From assembly GCF_009697385.1 (NCBI RefSeq), contig NZ_VUNL01000008.1:62001-126000 (forward strand): a DNA stretch of 64,000 nt, in the 5' to 3' direction. This document shows, in pieces, positions 1 through 8,298 of the stretch (position 1 is the first letter of the stretch; every line of letters starts with the position of its first letter). A program made the translations under genes and the position numbers. The stretch is from Wylensekiella montiformis. Its GTDB lineage: Bacteria; Bacillota; Negativicutes; Selenomonadales; Selenomonadaceae. Under the pieces are notes generated by a model, which ran no database searches, was not told where the DNA came from, and was given only the letters and a program-made list of their open reading frames with translations.

Positions 1-468
1 GCGTTTGGCATGCTTGCGGATCAGCGACGGCGGCTGCAGAATCGTCAATCCATCAAAACGCAGAGAGGCAATATCCTCCTCAATCTGCCCCTTAAGACGC
101 AGATAAAACCAGCGGGAAGATGAATTCGCACCAACCGAGGATACAAGCACCATTCGCGGCACGCCGTTCTCTCTGGCTATGCGCGCAAACCCGACTTGAT
201 AATCATAATCGATATGATACTGCGCTTCCTTTGAACCAGCCTGCTTCTTCGAGGTTCCCAGTGCGGAAAAAAGCACATCCCCCCGAACCATCTCCTGCCA
301 TTCTTCCGGACGGTCAAAATCTACCCGATAAAACCGAAGCTTCTCTGCTTTCATACCGGGGTCGCGCCGCGCAAAGGCAAGGACCTGCTCATAACGGGGA
401 TCCCGGATCAGCACATCCAGCAGCTCCATTCCCACAGCGCCGGTAGCGCCAATCACAATCGCTTTCAT
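1..468 (-). CDS. NAD(P)-binding oxidoreductase/epimerase-like protein (3' part outside window)
   Basis: Reading back from an ATG at 468 gives 156 open codons that run off the window edge, so the C-terminus is missing. The N-terminus is a Rossmann fold: a beta strand followed by GATGAVG, with VSSVGA further on, as in the atypical short-chain dehydrogenase/NmrA group of NAD(P)H-binding proteins. Substrate cannot be told. A good Shine-Dalgarno (GAAGGGAG) lies upstream, and the start overlaps the stop of a tiny upstream ORF by four bases (ATGA), suggesting translational coupling. Family call fairly sure, function unknown. Confidence 0.75.
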   Translation of the reverse strand, partial: MKAIVIGATGAVGMELLDVLIRDPRYEQVLAFARRDPGMKAEKLRFYRVDFDRPEEWQEMVRGDVLFSALGTSKKQAGSKEAQYHIDYDYQVGFARIARENGVPRMVLVSSVGANSSSRWFYLRLKGQIEEDIASLRFDGLTILQPPSLIRKHAKR

Positions 469-560
469 ACAAAACTCCCTTCTGCTCGCTGATCGTTCAG
501 CTCCAGCGCCTTGTCCAGCTCGTTCAGCACGACGTTCACCAAAAGAGGTTTAGTGTCCAT
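465..560 (-). CDS. possible 31-residue coupled small ORF
   Basis: Starts MDTKPLLVN and ends with a TGA inside the start of the NAD(P)-binding gene (ATGA overlap). Its own ATG overlaps the stop region of the AT-rich ORF upstream. The middle is a short amphipathic, charged stretch (LNELDKALELND). It may be a real small protein, a coupling peptide, or the tail of a decayed gene; nothing recognisable. Confidence 0.3.
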   Translation of the reverse strand: MDTKPLLVNVVLNELDKALELNDQRAEGSFV

Positions 561-966
561 AGCTATTCCTAATGGCATCAGCTTCCTCCATATATGCATC
601 ATATACTTCTGCATATTCATTCAATTCCGCTCCTGTTGGAGTATAGGTGAAAAAACTTCCATTTTCAAGCGGTATCGTATACCATATAGCTTTATTTCCA
701 ATCGCATTCCTCATCGTTCTCGCGACATCAAAAGGTATATGTCCGCTCTTATATGTAAGTTTATATTTATTCATTTTATCATATCTATTGTTAGGCAGAT
801 TATACGCTATGTTTCCTATATGCAATATGATATTATCGCGCTTAGACATCAAGCGGTTTGAATCACCCGTATAGGGAACCCATACACTAAAGTACATTCG
901 CAGCCATTCATTAAGTTTCATATCACGCAGAAGAAGAATCGCAATGGAAAAGCCCAAAAAATCCAA
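550..966 (-). CDS. hypothetical protein, AT-rich, no ATG start
   Basis: An open frame of about 138 codons with AT-rich codon use unlike its neighbours. No ATG precedes the best conserved-looking part; the frame can begin only at TTG (966) or at a later ATG near codon 16, and stays open upstream to about 1033 without a start. That suggests either a rare start or a gene that has lost its 5' end. The sequence is mixed hydrophobic then polar, with a short hydrophobic helix near the N-terminus and an acidic C-terminal end. I do not recognise the family. Confidence 0.4.
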   Translation of the reverse strand: MDFLGFSIAILLLRDMKLNEWLRMYFSVWVPYTGDSNRLMSKRDNIILHIGNIAYNLPNNRYDKMNKYKLTYKSGHIPFDVARTMRNAIGNKAIWYTIPLENGSFFTYTPTGAELNEYAEVYDAYMEEADAIRNSYGH

Positions 967-1102
967 GGCGATATTATGGATTACATCTATGGGAATGCCT
1001 CGTAATTGATAACTTTTATCGGTCTTACATCATTGACAAACCTACAACATTTTCCTGTACGATATTTTCGGCTAAAAAAACACACCGTACGGGGGGAAAT
1101 GT

Positions 1103-1280
1103 ATGCTCACCAAAAAGATACTCAAATCAATCCTAAATGTCAAGCATACCGCTATAGATGACATGAAAATAAATTAAGCTATCCGTTTACATGGCCTACG
1201 GATTTCGTAATATAGACAACATGATCGATATGATTATGCTCCGCTGCTCCTACATGGATGTAAGGTTGCCATGGGATTAG
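1103..1280 (+). pseudogene. relic of an ISL3-like transposase
   Basis: Two short pieces sit next to each other. 1103-1177 encodes 24 residues (MLTKKILKSILNVKHTAI...) behind a G-rich ribosome-binding site. 1191-1280 encodes 29 residues containing AYGFRNIDN. They resemble the first and last segments of ISL3-family transposases, so this looks like an element reduced by an internal deletion to its two ends. Family assignment is from pattern memory and is tentative. Confidence 0.4.
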
Positions 1281-1330
1281 GAAGCTGCTTAGCAGGCTGG
1301 GAATTTCTCCACACAAACTGATGATGCCTA

Positions 1331-1372
1331 AAAAAAATCCGGCACCCTCCTATCATACAGGAGAATGCCGGA
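1331..1372 (-). terminator. intrinsic terminator after the chemoreceptor gene
   Basis: On the minus strand TCCGGCA...TGCCGGA forms the outer stem, with an inner CTCC/GGAG pairing, followed by a run of seven or more T. It lies about 100 bases past the stop of the methyl-accepting chemotaxis gene. Confidence 0.6.
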
Positions 1373-1474
1373 ACTGATTTTTCAGCAACCGAGATCGTGA
1401 CGATGCTCGAGCAGATCCTGTTTCGTCATGAATATCATCCTTTCCCTTCGAGCAGTAATCTGTAACCATTCTGC

Positions 1475-3277
1475 TTATATCTTAAACACCGCGATGGAAT
1501 TTTGCAAGTTCTGCGCCTGCTCCGCGAGCTTGCGGCTCGCGTCCGCGATCTCGTGCATCGAGGCCGTTTCCTCCTCCGTCGCCGCCGAGACGGTCTGCGC
1601 CTCATCCGCCACAGAACGACTCTTGGTGTTGATCTCCTCGACTGCCGCATCGATGCGGCCGATGCTCTGCGTCAGACGCTCGACGGAGGACTGCATCGCC
1701 TGCGATGCCTCTGCCACCTTGCCGACCATGCTCGCAATGCCCTCGAAGGAAGTGCCTGCGCCCTGCACGGTCTTTGTCCCATCCATGACTTCGGAGAGTC
1801 CCTGATGCATGGCGTCCACAGCCTCCTGCGTCGAAGACTGGATGCGGCCGATGCGCTCTGAGATCTCACTCGCCGCTTCCTGCGACTGCTCAGCGAGCTT
1901 GCGCACCTCATCGGCGACCACAGCGAAGCCGCGGCCATGTTCTCCCGCGCGCGCCGCCTCAATGGCAGCATTGAGAGCGAGAAGATTTGTCTGCTCGGCG
2001 ATGCCGGCAATCGTGTCGACGATCTCGCCGATTTGCTTGGAGTTCTCCCCAAGACCCTCAATGAGTTCCGCGATGTGGCTGACATTCGTCTGAATGGACT
2101 GCATGCCTGTCACAGCCGTTTCGACATCCTGACGTCCCGCGGTCGCGACATCACTCGTCTGCTGAACCTGATGGCCTGTCTCTTCAATGTGTCCCTCAAA
2201 GTCCTGCATGTGCTGCGTAAGCTTCTTTGTATGCTCGTTGGCCGTCTGCACATCGTCGAACTGCTCCGAGCAGGAGCCCGCGACCTTGACGATCGACTCA
2301 GCGATTGACTGGCTGACATCCGCCGCTTGCTCGGCCGAGGATGTGAGTTCCTCAGACGACGCCGCGAGGTACTCCGCCGTTTGCGCGACATTGCGCATGA
2401 GCGCGCGTACTTTTTCATTCATCTCCTGCATGGCCTGTGCCATCGTGCCGAGCTCATCCGGGCGGGAGGCAAGCTCCTGCATCTCCGCAGCAGCCTCACC
2501 CTCGAGGCGGAAGTCTCCCGTCCCCATGATGCCGAGCCGCTCCGTCGTCCGTACGATCGGCCGCGCGATGTTCGCGCCAATATAGCGTGAAAAGAGCACG
2601 AGGAGGATTTGCAGCAAGACGATCACGCCGAGCGACTCCAGGACGCTCGTGCGCAGATCCGCCGCGAGCTTCGCCTCTTTCTGCGCGACGATCGCATCGA
2701 TCTCATCAATCCAGACGCCCGTGCCAATCACCCAATGATATGGTTTGAACTCGATAGAATAGCCGTATTTCGGCAGAGGCTCCGTCTCGCCCGGCTTTGG
2801 GAACGTCCAGCGTGTAAAGCCGCCGCCCTCCTGCTGCGCAGACTTGTTGATCTCCTGAATGTACGGATACCCATTGATGTCCTTTGCGTTGAAACGGTTC
2901 GTTCCCTCGACATCCTTCCTGCCGAGCAGCACGACGTTGTTGCCATCCACCGTATCGATCCAGAAATAGCCCTTGCCGCCGTCATAGCGCAGGTCACGCA
3001 CGCGGTCGGCAGCCTCCTTCTTCGCCTGTTCCTCCGTGAGTTCACCTGCCTGCTGCTTCTTGTAATACTCGTCGAGGATCCCATAGGCGACCTCTGTCTC
3101 TCCCTTGAGCTGATTTCCCACACTTTCCTCGAGGTCAGTCCTGTACGTGGCAAGCTGCGCGTGATTATCGCGCACCGTACTGACAATGAAATACGCACCA
3201 ATGCAAAGCGTCGATATCAGCGAGACGCCGCCGATGGCAAGCATCAAACGCGTTTTCATGGAAGTAATCTTTAGCAT
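1475..3277 (-). CDS. methyl-accepting chemotaxis protein with periplasmic single Cache domain
   Basis: About 600 residues. A first membrane helix near residues 10-32 is followed by an external Cache_2-type sensor ([10 protein letters not shown] motif near residue 100), a second helix near 213-235, HAMP, then the coiled-coil signalling domain with the conserved hairpin tip ([19 protein letters not shown]). It would sense small organic ligands outside the cell and control CheA in the flagellar pathway. I start at MLKITSM (3277) because AAGGGGGA lies ten bases upstream; an in-frame ATG 15 codons earlier has no good site. Ligand unknown. Confidence 0.93.
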   Translation of the reverse strand: MLKITSMKTRLMLAIGGVSLISTLCIGAYFIVSTVRDNHAQLATYRTDLEESVGNQLKGETEVAYGILDEYYKKQQAGELTEEQAKKEAADRVRDLRYDGGKGYFWIDTVDGNNVVLLGRKDVEGTNRFNAKDINGYPYIQEINKSAQQEGGGFTRWTFPKPGETEPLPKYGYSIEFKPYHWVIGTGVWIDEIDAIVAQKEAKLAADLRTSVLESLGVIVLLQILLVLFSRYIGANIARPIVRTTERLGIMGTGDFRLEGEAAAEMQELASRPDELGTMAQAMQEMNEKVRALMRNVAQTAEYLAASSEELTSSAEQAADVSQSIAESIVKVAGSCSEQFDDVQTANEHTKKLTQHMQDFEGHIEETGHQVQQTSDVATAGRQDVETAVTGMQSIQTNVSHIAELIEGLGENSKQIGEIVDTIAGIAEQTNLLALNAAIEAARAGEHGRGFAVVADEVRKLAEQSQEAASEISERIGRIQSSTQEAVDAMHQGLSEVMDGTKTVQGAGTSFEGIASMVGKVAEASQAMQSSVERLTQSIGRIDAAVEEINTKSRSVADEAQTVSAATEEETASMHEIADASRKLAEQAQNLQNSIAVFKI

Positions 3278-3441
3278 CCCACATTCCCCCTTATTTCGAG
3301 ACTTCCCGTTTCTCGAGTACATGACTTCTTTATTTGACTTGCTGTTTCTCTTATATAATTTATAATTCGCGTTGAATATTGATTCTCCTTCTTTTGTGCC
3401 ACAATTTCAACAATTTTATTTGCAGCCATTCATCTCTTCTT

Positions 3442-3457
3442 TGTAACACTCGTTACA
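3442..3457. promoter_or_regulatory. dyad TGTAAC-N4-GTTACA upstream of hemerythrin
   Basis: A perfect 6-bp inverted repeat with a 4-base centre, about 105 bases before the hemerythrin start. The half-site length and spacing resemble sites of Crp/Fnr-family regulators (Fnr, HcpR), which would fit an oxygen- or NO-related gene. No expression evidence; assignment is inference. Confidence 0.35.
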
Positions 3458-3500
3458 GATTCCTGTTGACAACCATATTATGATGGAAACAAGCTCAACA

Positions 3501-3527
3501 CACAATGACCGCGTCGCGGTCATTGTG
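3501..3527. promoter_or_regulatory. 27-bp near-perfect palindrome before hemerythrin gene
   Basis: Arms CACAATGACCGCG and CGCGGTCATTGTG are exact inverted copies around one central base. There is no T-run on either side, so it is more likely an operator or an mRNA hairpin in the 5' leader than a terminator. It ends 35 bases before the hemerythrin ATG. Confidence 0.4.
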
Positions 3528-3562
3528 CGCCCGTCCTTACAGTAAAAAGGAGGTATCGTACC

Positions 3563-3973
3563 ATGTATCTTGAATTGCTTGTCGATCATCACACATCCAT
3601 CCATTCGCTGCTGAAACAGCTTTCCGCCTTCACCTCCGCGTCCATGCTCGCCGCAAATGCCGAGGAAGCCTCCCGCGCGATTTCCCGGCTCGCAGGGCTC
3701 CTCACCGTCCACCTTGCGGCGGAGGACAAATTCCTCTACCCGAGCCTCGCGCGCAGCGAAGACGAGCATATCCGCACGACTGCCGCGCGCTTCGATGAGG
3801 AGATGGGGCATCTCGCCAGCGCATTCCTTTCCTATAAAGATGCATGGATGACGCCGACGAAGATCCGGCAGAATCCCGCCGCCTGCCTCGATGCGACGAA
3901 GGAAGTCCTTGCCGCGCTGCAGGAACGCCTCGGCCGCGAGGATGCACAGCTCTATCCGCTGCTTCAAGATTAA
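3563..3973 (+). CDS. hemerythrin-like HHE-domain protein
   Basis: 136 residues, the usual size of a one-domain hemerythrin. Metal ligands are visible as HH near residue 9, HLAAEDKFLYP near residue 52 and EDAQLYP at the C-terminus, the spacing expected of the four-helix di-iron bundle. Such cytoplasmic proteins bind oxygen or nitric oxide, or repair/store iron in anaerobes. AGGAGG lies a few bases upstream. It is a single-gene unit closed by a long hairpin; two dyads in the promoter region suggest redox control. Confidence 0.85.
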   Translation: MYLELLVDHHTSIHSLLKQLSAFTSASMLAANAEEASRAISRLAGLLTVHLAAEDKFLYPSLARSEDEHIRTTAARFDEEMGHLASAFLSYKDAWMTPTKIRQNPAACLDATKEVLAALQERLGREDAQLYPLLQD

Positions 3974-3975
3974 AA

Positions 3976-4037
3976 AAGGCACTCCATCAGAATGTGTGGG
4001 GAACTAACTCTTCCCACACATTCTGATGGAGTGCCTT
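3976..4037. terminator. very long perfect hairpin, probably bidirectional terminator
   Basis: 25-bp perfect stem (AAGGCACTCC...GGAGTGCCTT) with a 12-base loop, starting two bases after the hemerythrin stop. The A-run before and short T-run after fit termination; the perfection is unusual for a plain terminator. Confidence 0.65.
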
Positions 4038-4077
4038 ATATCTACGTTTATGCTTTTAGAAAAAGGAGAAGATTAAA

Positions 4078-4428
4078 ATGAAAAAACTGTTTAGGAATCT
4101 TGTAGTAGCATTTGCTTTGATTGCTTCTATTATTGGTGTATCTGTTGCACCGACAGCAGAAGCAGGTCATGTTGTCACTGATGATGACAGATTTGGCATT
4201 TACATTAATGACAGCTCTATTTATTATGATAGAGTAGGTCATGCTAATGCTCAAATCAGGTATGGAAGACTTGGTTATGAAGATAGCTTTGATCCGATTC
4301 TTGTAAGTGTGATGTGGGGAAAAGGATTCTATGCTTATAGAATTGATAGTTATGGAAATAATATCGGTTCTATTCCTCAGAATGTACAGTTGGCTCTTGC
4401 CAATTATCTCTCTGAAAGATATCAGTAA
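4078..4428 (+). CDS. small exported protein of unknown function
   Basis: 116 residues with a clear signal peptide: MKKLFRN, a hydrophobic core, and an AEA cleavage site near residue 29. The mature part is about 85 residues, rich in Tyr, Asp, Gly and Asn, with no cysteine and no further membrane segment. AGGAGAAG precedes the ATG. Its GC content is far below the neighbouring hemerythrin gene, and it lies between two strong hairpins beside an IS3 relic, so recent acquisition is likely. Family not recognised. Confidence 0.6.
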   Translation: MKKLFRNLVVAFALIASIIGVSVAPTAEAGHVVTDDDRFGIYINDSSIYYDRVGHANAQIRYGRLGYEDSFDPILVSVMWGKGFYAYRIDSYGNNIGSIPQNVQLALANYLSERYQ

Positions 4429-4491
4429 TATTTCTATTTGAAGTATTTATCCCACGTGCTGTGCTTATGGCTTGTGCTCCAGGGGCGGCAG

Positions 4492-4531
4492 AAAAAGACG
4501 TGAAAGCAGCTGGTGGCTTTCACGTCTTTTT
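4492..4531 (+). terminator. intrinsic terminator after the exported protein
   Basis: AAAAAGACGTGAAAGC pairs with GCTTTCACGTCTTTTT around an 8-base loop; the T-run follows on the plus strand and the A-run makes it usable in both directions. Confidence 0.7.
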
Positions 4532-4596
4532 GTAGAATCGGGTATGCAGCTATTTTCTGCAGTGAAGGCGGGGGTGCGGACGTTTTCTTGGACAGC

Positions 4597-5236
4597 CTAG
4601 GCAACCAATCCAAGAGATCGCCTGTACTCCACAGGGCTTAAATATCCTAACGATTTCTTGATTCTTTTTTCATTGTACCAATGAAGGTACTGATCTAACT
4701 CACGTGAGAATTCCTCCACGGTCACACCCGTCCAGTCCTGATTGTAGAAGAACTCATTTTTTATTCGTCCAAATAAACCTTCACAGGCAGCATTATCTGG
4801 AGAGCACCCTTTCTGTGACATGGATCTGGTATATCCGTTTATCTTCATTCTCTCGATCCAACCTGGCCAGCGGTAGTGACATCTTCGATCCTCAAGACCC
4901 TCTTCCTTCATCACTCTGCGAACGACCTTCTCCGAGACCTTTATCCCTGTCTTTTTTAGTTCTGCATGAATCCTGCGATATCCATATCGAGCTTTGTTTT
5001 CAAGGAATATACGAACAACTTCATGGCGCAGATATTCATATTTATCTTCTGCTACAAAAGCCTTTATCTGATAGTAGTAACTACTCCTTGACAGTTTCAT
5101 TCTTCGAAGCAGAATCGGTAGCGGGTACTTCTCCTTCATGGCGTCGATAACCAAGTCGACGTACCACATCTGTAACAGATCCTGTCTGATGGAAAACATG
5201 CAGTGCCTTTGTTCTCTGTTCTTCTGAATACATCAT
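4597..5236 (-). pseudogene. IS3-family transposase, internally deleted
   Basis: An OrfA-like start (MMYSEEQRTKALHVF) and an OrfB frame overlap as in IS3/IS150 elements, but both are cut. OrfB keeps the helix-turn-helix part (RRIHAELKKTG) and jumps straight to the end of the DDE domain (MSQKGCSPDNAACEGLFGR, then HWYNEKR), losing the section with the first two catalytic Asp residues. The enzyme cannot be active. Short TGGACA repeats in opposite orientation lie at both edges (about 4590 and 5262). The OrfB frame ends in TAG, a codon with a second meaning in this organism. Confidence 0.75.
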
Positions 5237-5366
5237 TGACTCCTTTCTGAGCCCTATATGTGTCCAGGTTTCTTTCCGCACCCCCTAATCGGGACATTTT
5301 TATTTGTGGCATATCAGGACTTTATCATTTATGGCTTATATATTTATATTATCTGAAAATTTATTA

Positions 5367-5395
5367 TTGACAAAGTAGCTAAAAAATGATATTCT
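5367..5395 (+). promoter_or_regulatory. sigma-A promoter of the PTS operon
   Basis: TTGACA (5367-5372), 17-base spacer, TATTCT (5390-5395). The ribonucleic antiterminator begins 15 bases further on. Confidence 0.7.
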
Positions 5396-5409
5396 TGTTA
5401 TAGATACAA

Positions 5410-5437
5410 GGAATGTTACTGCAAAGCAGGCATAACC
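5410..5437 (+). promoter_or_regulatory. ribonucleic antiterminator (RAT) for a LicT/BglG protein
   Basis: GGAATGTTACTG...GCAGGCATAACC closely matches the LicT/SacT-type RAT. Its 3' half is shared with the terminator 5426-5485, so binding of the antiterminator would stop the terminator forming. The cognate protein is encoded two genes downstream. Confidence 0.82.
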
Positions 5438-5485
5438 GCGATTGAGACGGACTTCGTCCGCCGATCTTGTTATGCCTGCTTTTTA
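5426..5485 (+). terminator. conditional terminator in the PTS leader
   Basis: GCAGGCATAAC pairs with GTTATGCCTGC, with an inner GGACTTCGTCC hairpin, followed by TTTTTATT. It overlaps the RAT and lies before the first PTS gene. Confidence 0.8.
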
Positions 5486-5513
5486 TTATGTCTGAAAGCT
5501 GGAGGTACGCATT

Positions 5514-6017
5514 ATGAACTGGCACAATCTATTCAAGAAAAAGACTCCGGCCTTGCGGCCGCGAATTTTCAAGGACAACATCCTTTATGCTCCCACACAA
5601 GGAACATACCTGCCACTCGCTAAGGTATCCGATCCTGCCTTTGCCAGTAAGAGCATGGGCGACGGCTTTGCCATCGTACCTGAAGGTAATATCCTCTATG
5701 CACCGGTCAGTGGCTCAGTCGCCGGAACATTCCCGACCGGTCACGCCCTCACGCTCAAGAGTGATAACGGACTGGAAATCCTGATCCATGTCGGTATCGA
5801 TACGGTTGAACTCAACGGGCAAGGATTCGAGACTATCGCTCAGCAAGGCCAAAAGGTTACAGCCGGTGATCCTCTCCTGCGCTTTGACCCGGTAGCCATC
5901 CGGAAAGCCGATTACGATCCCACCATCATGATCATCGTCATGAATCCCCGGGATATTCACCTGACACCACTGGCGGAAGGCAGTGTCCAGGCACTTGACG
6001 AGATAATGAAGTTTTGA
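5514..6017 (+). CDS. PTS glucose-type EIIA component
   Basis: 167 residues, the usual size of a free-standing EIIA(Glc)-like domain. The phosphorylated histidine is in ILIHVGIDTV, and VSGSVAG and IMNPRDIH-like segments surround it. It takes phosphate from HPr and gives it to the EIIB domain encoded downstream. First gene of the operon, behind the RAT/terminator leader. The four-base spacing to the antiterminator frame and shared direction support one transcript. Confidence 0.9.
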   Translation: MNWHNLFKKKTPALRPRIFKDNILYAPTQGTYLPLAKVSDPAFASKSMGDGFAIVPEGNILYAPVSGSVAGTFPTGHALTLKSDNGLEILIHVGIDTVELNGQGFETIAQQGQKVTAGDPLLRFDPVAIRKADYDPTIMIIVMNPRDIHLTPLAEGSVQALDEIMKF

Positions 6018-6040
6018 TTATAGAAGGGAAGGATGCCATT

Positions 6041-6871
6041 GTGAAAATTGAACGAATCTACAACAACAATGTCATCTTGGCTCATGACGATAAGAACGAA
6101 GAAATCATCGCCATCGGTAAAGGCCTGGCATTCAGCCGTCATGTCGGCGATACCATTGAAAAAGACCGCATCGAAAAACTCTTCATCCTGCGGGACAAAT
6201 CCATCCAATCCAAACTACAGGCAATCCTCAGCGATATCCCTTCTGTCTACCTGGAAATCGTGGAAGAACTCATACAAGAAATTCATGCAACGTCAAATCT
6301 AACGCTCAATGAAAGCATTTATCTGACGTTGACCGATCACATCAGCGTTTCCCTCGAACGAGAAAAGCAGGGCCTCCTCTGCCGCAATCCCCTGTTGCCG
6401 GAAATCAAGCAATTCTATCCGCAGGAATATCGGCTGGCCCGTCTGGCAGTAGGTATCATCCGGCGGTATCTGCAGGTGACGATATCCGATGACGAAGTTG
6501 GCTTCATCACCCTCCACATCGTCAACGCCAGCGTCAATCAACAGATGATGGTAACCGTGAAAGCGACACGTATGGTCCGGGACATCCTCACCATCATTCG
6601 CCAGGCATTTCCCGATAAGATTGAAGCTAAGCCGCTGCTTTATCAGCGTCTGGTCCGCCATCTGCAAATCTTTACGAGGACCCTGCTCACCGTCGAAAAA
6701 ATCGAAGACAACAGCAATTATTTTTATAAGCTCGGCAAGACACAATACAGTGATGCCTACCGCTGCGTAAAAACCATCAACCATTATGTAAAGGAAAAAA
6801 CCGGCAAAACCATCACAGATGGTGAGCAGGGCTATCTTCTGCTCCATATCATCAATTTGATTTATTCCTAA
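6041..6871 (+). CDS. LicT/BglG-family transcription antiterminator
   Basis: 276 residues. The N-terminal RNA-binding domain (about 1-55: KIERIYNNNVILA, then GKGLAFSRHVGD) is followed by two PTS regulation domains with conserved His (LTDHISVSLER; FITLHIV; LLHIINL at the end). It binds the RAT when phosphorylation signals sugar availability. I choose the GTG at 6041, preceded by AGGGAAGG and giving the canonical MKIERIYNNN start; the earlier TTG would add nine residues not seen in the family. It very likely controls its own operon. Confidence 0.9.
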   Translation: MKIERIYNNNVILAHDDKNEEIIAIGKGLAFSRHVGDTIEKDRIEKLFILRDKSIQSKLQAILSDIPSVYLEIVEELIQEIHATSNLTLNESIYLTLTDHISVSLEREKQGLLCRNPLLPEIKQFYPQEYRLARLAVGIIRRYLQVTISDDEVGFITLHIVNASVNQQMMVTVKATRMVRDILTIIRQAFPDKIEAKPLLYQRLVRHLQIFTRTLLTVEKIEDNSNYFYKLGKTQYSDAYRCVKTINHYVKEKTGKTITDGEQGYLLLHIINLIYS

Positions 6872-6915
6872 AAGCAAAATCCCTGCATCATGGCACTCAA
6901 GAAGGAGGAAATTTC

Positions 6916-8298
6916 ATGAATGCAAAAATGATCAATCAAATCGTAGATGCCGTCGGCGGTGCCGACAATATCTGTTCCGTCGTTCACTGCTCCACCCGAC
7001 TGCGTTTCTCGCTGCGCGACGAAAAAAAAGCCGATGATGCTAAAGCACAAAGCATTCCCGGTGTTCTGTCCTTAGTGAAGAAAGGCGGCCAATATCAGCT
7101 GGTTATCGGCAATGATGTGGATCTCGTTTACGATGCCCTGATACAGAAATATCCGCAGTTGCAAAAGGACCAGGCTCCAAAGCAGGCAGTTCCTGCCAAG
7201 AAAAAAGGCATCGTCAATGCCATCCTCGGCGCGATCACCGGTTCCATCGCCCCGGTCGTCCCCTTACTGGCCGGCTGCGGCATGGGCAAGGTTCTGCTGC
7301 TCGTCCTCGTCATGAGCGGGCTGCTCACTAAAGCCTCCTCTTCCTACATCCTGCTCAATATGATTTTCGATACAGGATTTTACTTCATGCCAGCCTTCAT
7401 CGGGTTCTCCGCAGCCAAGATGTTCGGCTGCAATGCTTTCATGGGCGGCTTTATCGGCCTGGCCATGGTTCACCCGACCTGGACAGGGCTCGTTGCCAAA
7501 GGGGCCCCCATTGACTTCCTCGGTGTACCAGTCCTGCTGGCCAAATATTCTTCTACCTTGATCCCGGTCCTGTTATCCGTCTGGATCATGTCTTATATCG
7601 AAAAAGGCGTCAAGAAGATTGTGCCGGGTATGGTCAAAGTTTTCCTTGAGCCCATGCTCATCGCCCTCATCAGCGTGCCATTGGCTCTCGTCTGCATCGG
7701 TCCGCTCGGCAATTTGCTCTCGCAGGCCATCGCCGATGGCAGCATGTTCATCTACGGAACCCTCGGCGCTGTTGCACTGGCCATCTTGGCGGCTCTCTAC
7801 CCCTGGCTCGTTTCCGTCGGACTGCATAAGGCCCTGAGCCCGATCAGTATCATGCTCGTGGCTCAGCAGGGGTTTGACCCCGTTATCCGCGTGGTTGCAC
7901 TCTGCTCCAACATGTCTCAGGCGGCAGCCGCCCTGGCTGTTGCTTGGAAGACGAAGAACAAGGCTCTGAAATCCCTTGCCTTCTCCTCCAGCATGACCGC
8001 TTATCTCGGCGGCATCACAGAACCTGCCATGTACGGTGTCAACCTCAAGCTCAAGCGCCCAATGTACGGCTGCATGATTGGCAGTGGCATCGCCGCACTC
8101 TTTGCCGGTTTTGTAAAGCTCAAGGCCTTCATCTATGTCACGCCAGGACTCCTGAGCATGGCTATGTGGATTGGTGAAGACGAAAACTTTATCCTGCAAG
8201 CACTCATCACCCTCGTGATTGCCTCCATCGCCACGTTCATTGCCACCATCATGATTGGCTTCGAAGATCCTGAAGAAAACAAGGAGGAACAAGCATGA
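6916..8298 (+). CDS. PTS sugar transporter EIIBC (beta-glucoside/sucrose/trehalose class)
   Basis: 460 residues. An N-terminal EIIB domain with the phospho-accepting Cys in HCSTRLRF (about residue 26) is followed by an EIIC membrane domain of roughly ten helices, including GGITEPAMYGVN, the conserved EIIC substrate loop. There is no EIIA domain, which is supplied by the separate gene. It imports and phosphorylates a sugar. BglP-type architecture and the LicT regulator favour an aryl/alkyl beta-glucoside or a related disaccharide; the exact sugar cannot be read. AAGGAGGAA lies upstream. Confidence 0.92.
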   Translation: MNAKMINQIVDAVGGADNICSVVHCSTRLRFSLRDEKKADDAKAQSIPGVLSLVKKGGQYQLVIGNDVDLVYDALIQKYPQLQKDQAPKQAVPAKKKGIVNAILGAITGSIAPVVPLLAGCGMGKVLLLVLVMSGLLTKASSSYILLNMIFDTGFYFMPAFIGFSAAKMFGCNAFMGGFIGLAMVHPTWTGLVAKGAPIDFLGVPVLLAKYSSTLIPVLLSVWIMSYIEKGVKKIVPGMVKVFLEPMLIALISVPLALVCIGPLGNLLSQAIADGSMFIYGTLGAVALAILAALYPWLVSVGLHKALSPISIMLVAQQGFDPVIRVVALCSNMSQAAAALAVAWKTKNKALKSLAFSSSMTAYLGGITEPAMYGVNLKLKRPMYGCMIGSGIAALFAGFVKLKAFIYVTPGLLSMAMWIGEDENFILQALITLVIASIATFIATIMIGFEDPEENKEEQA

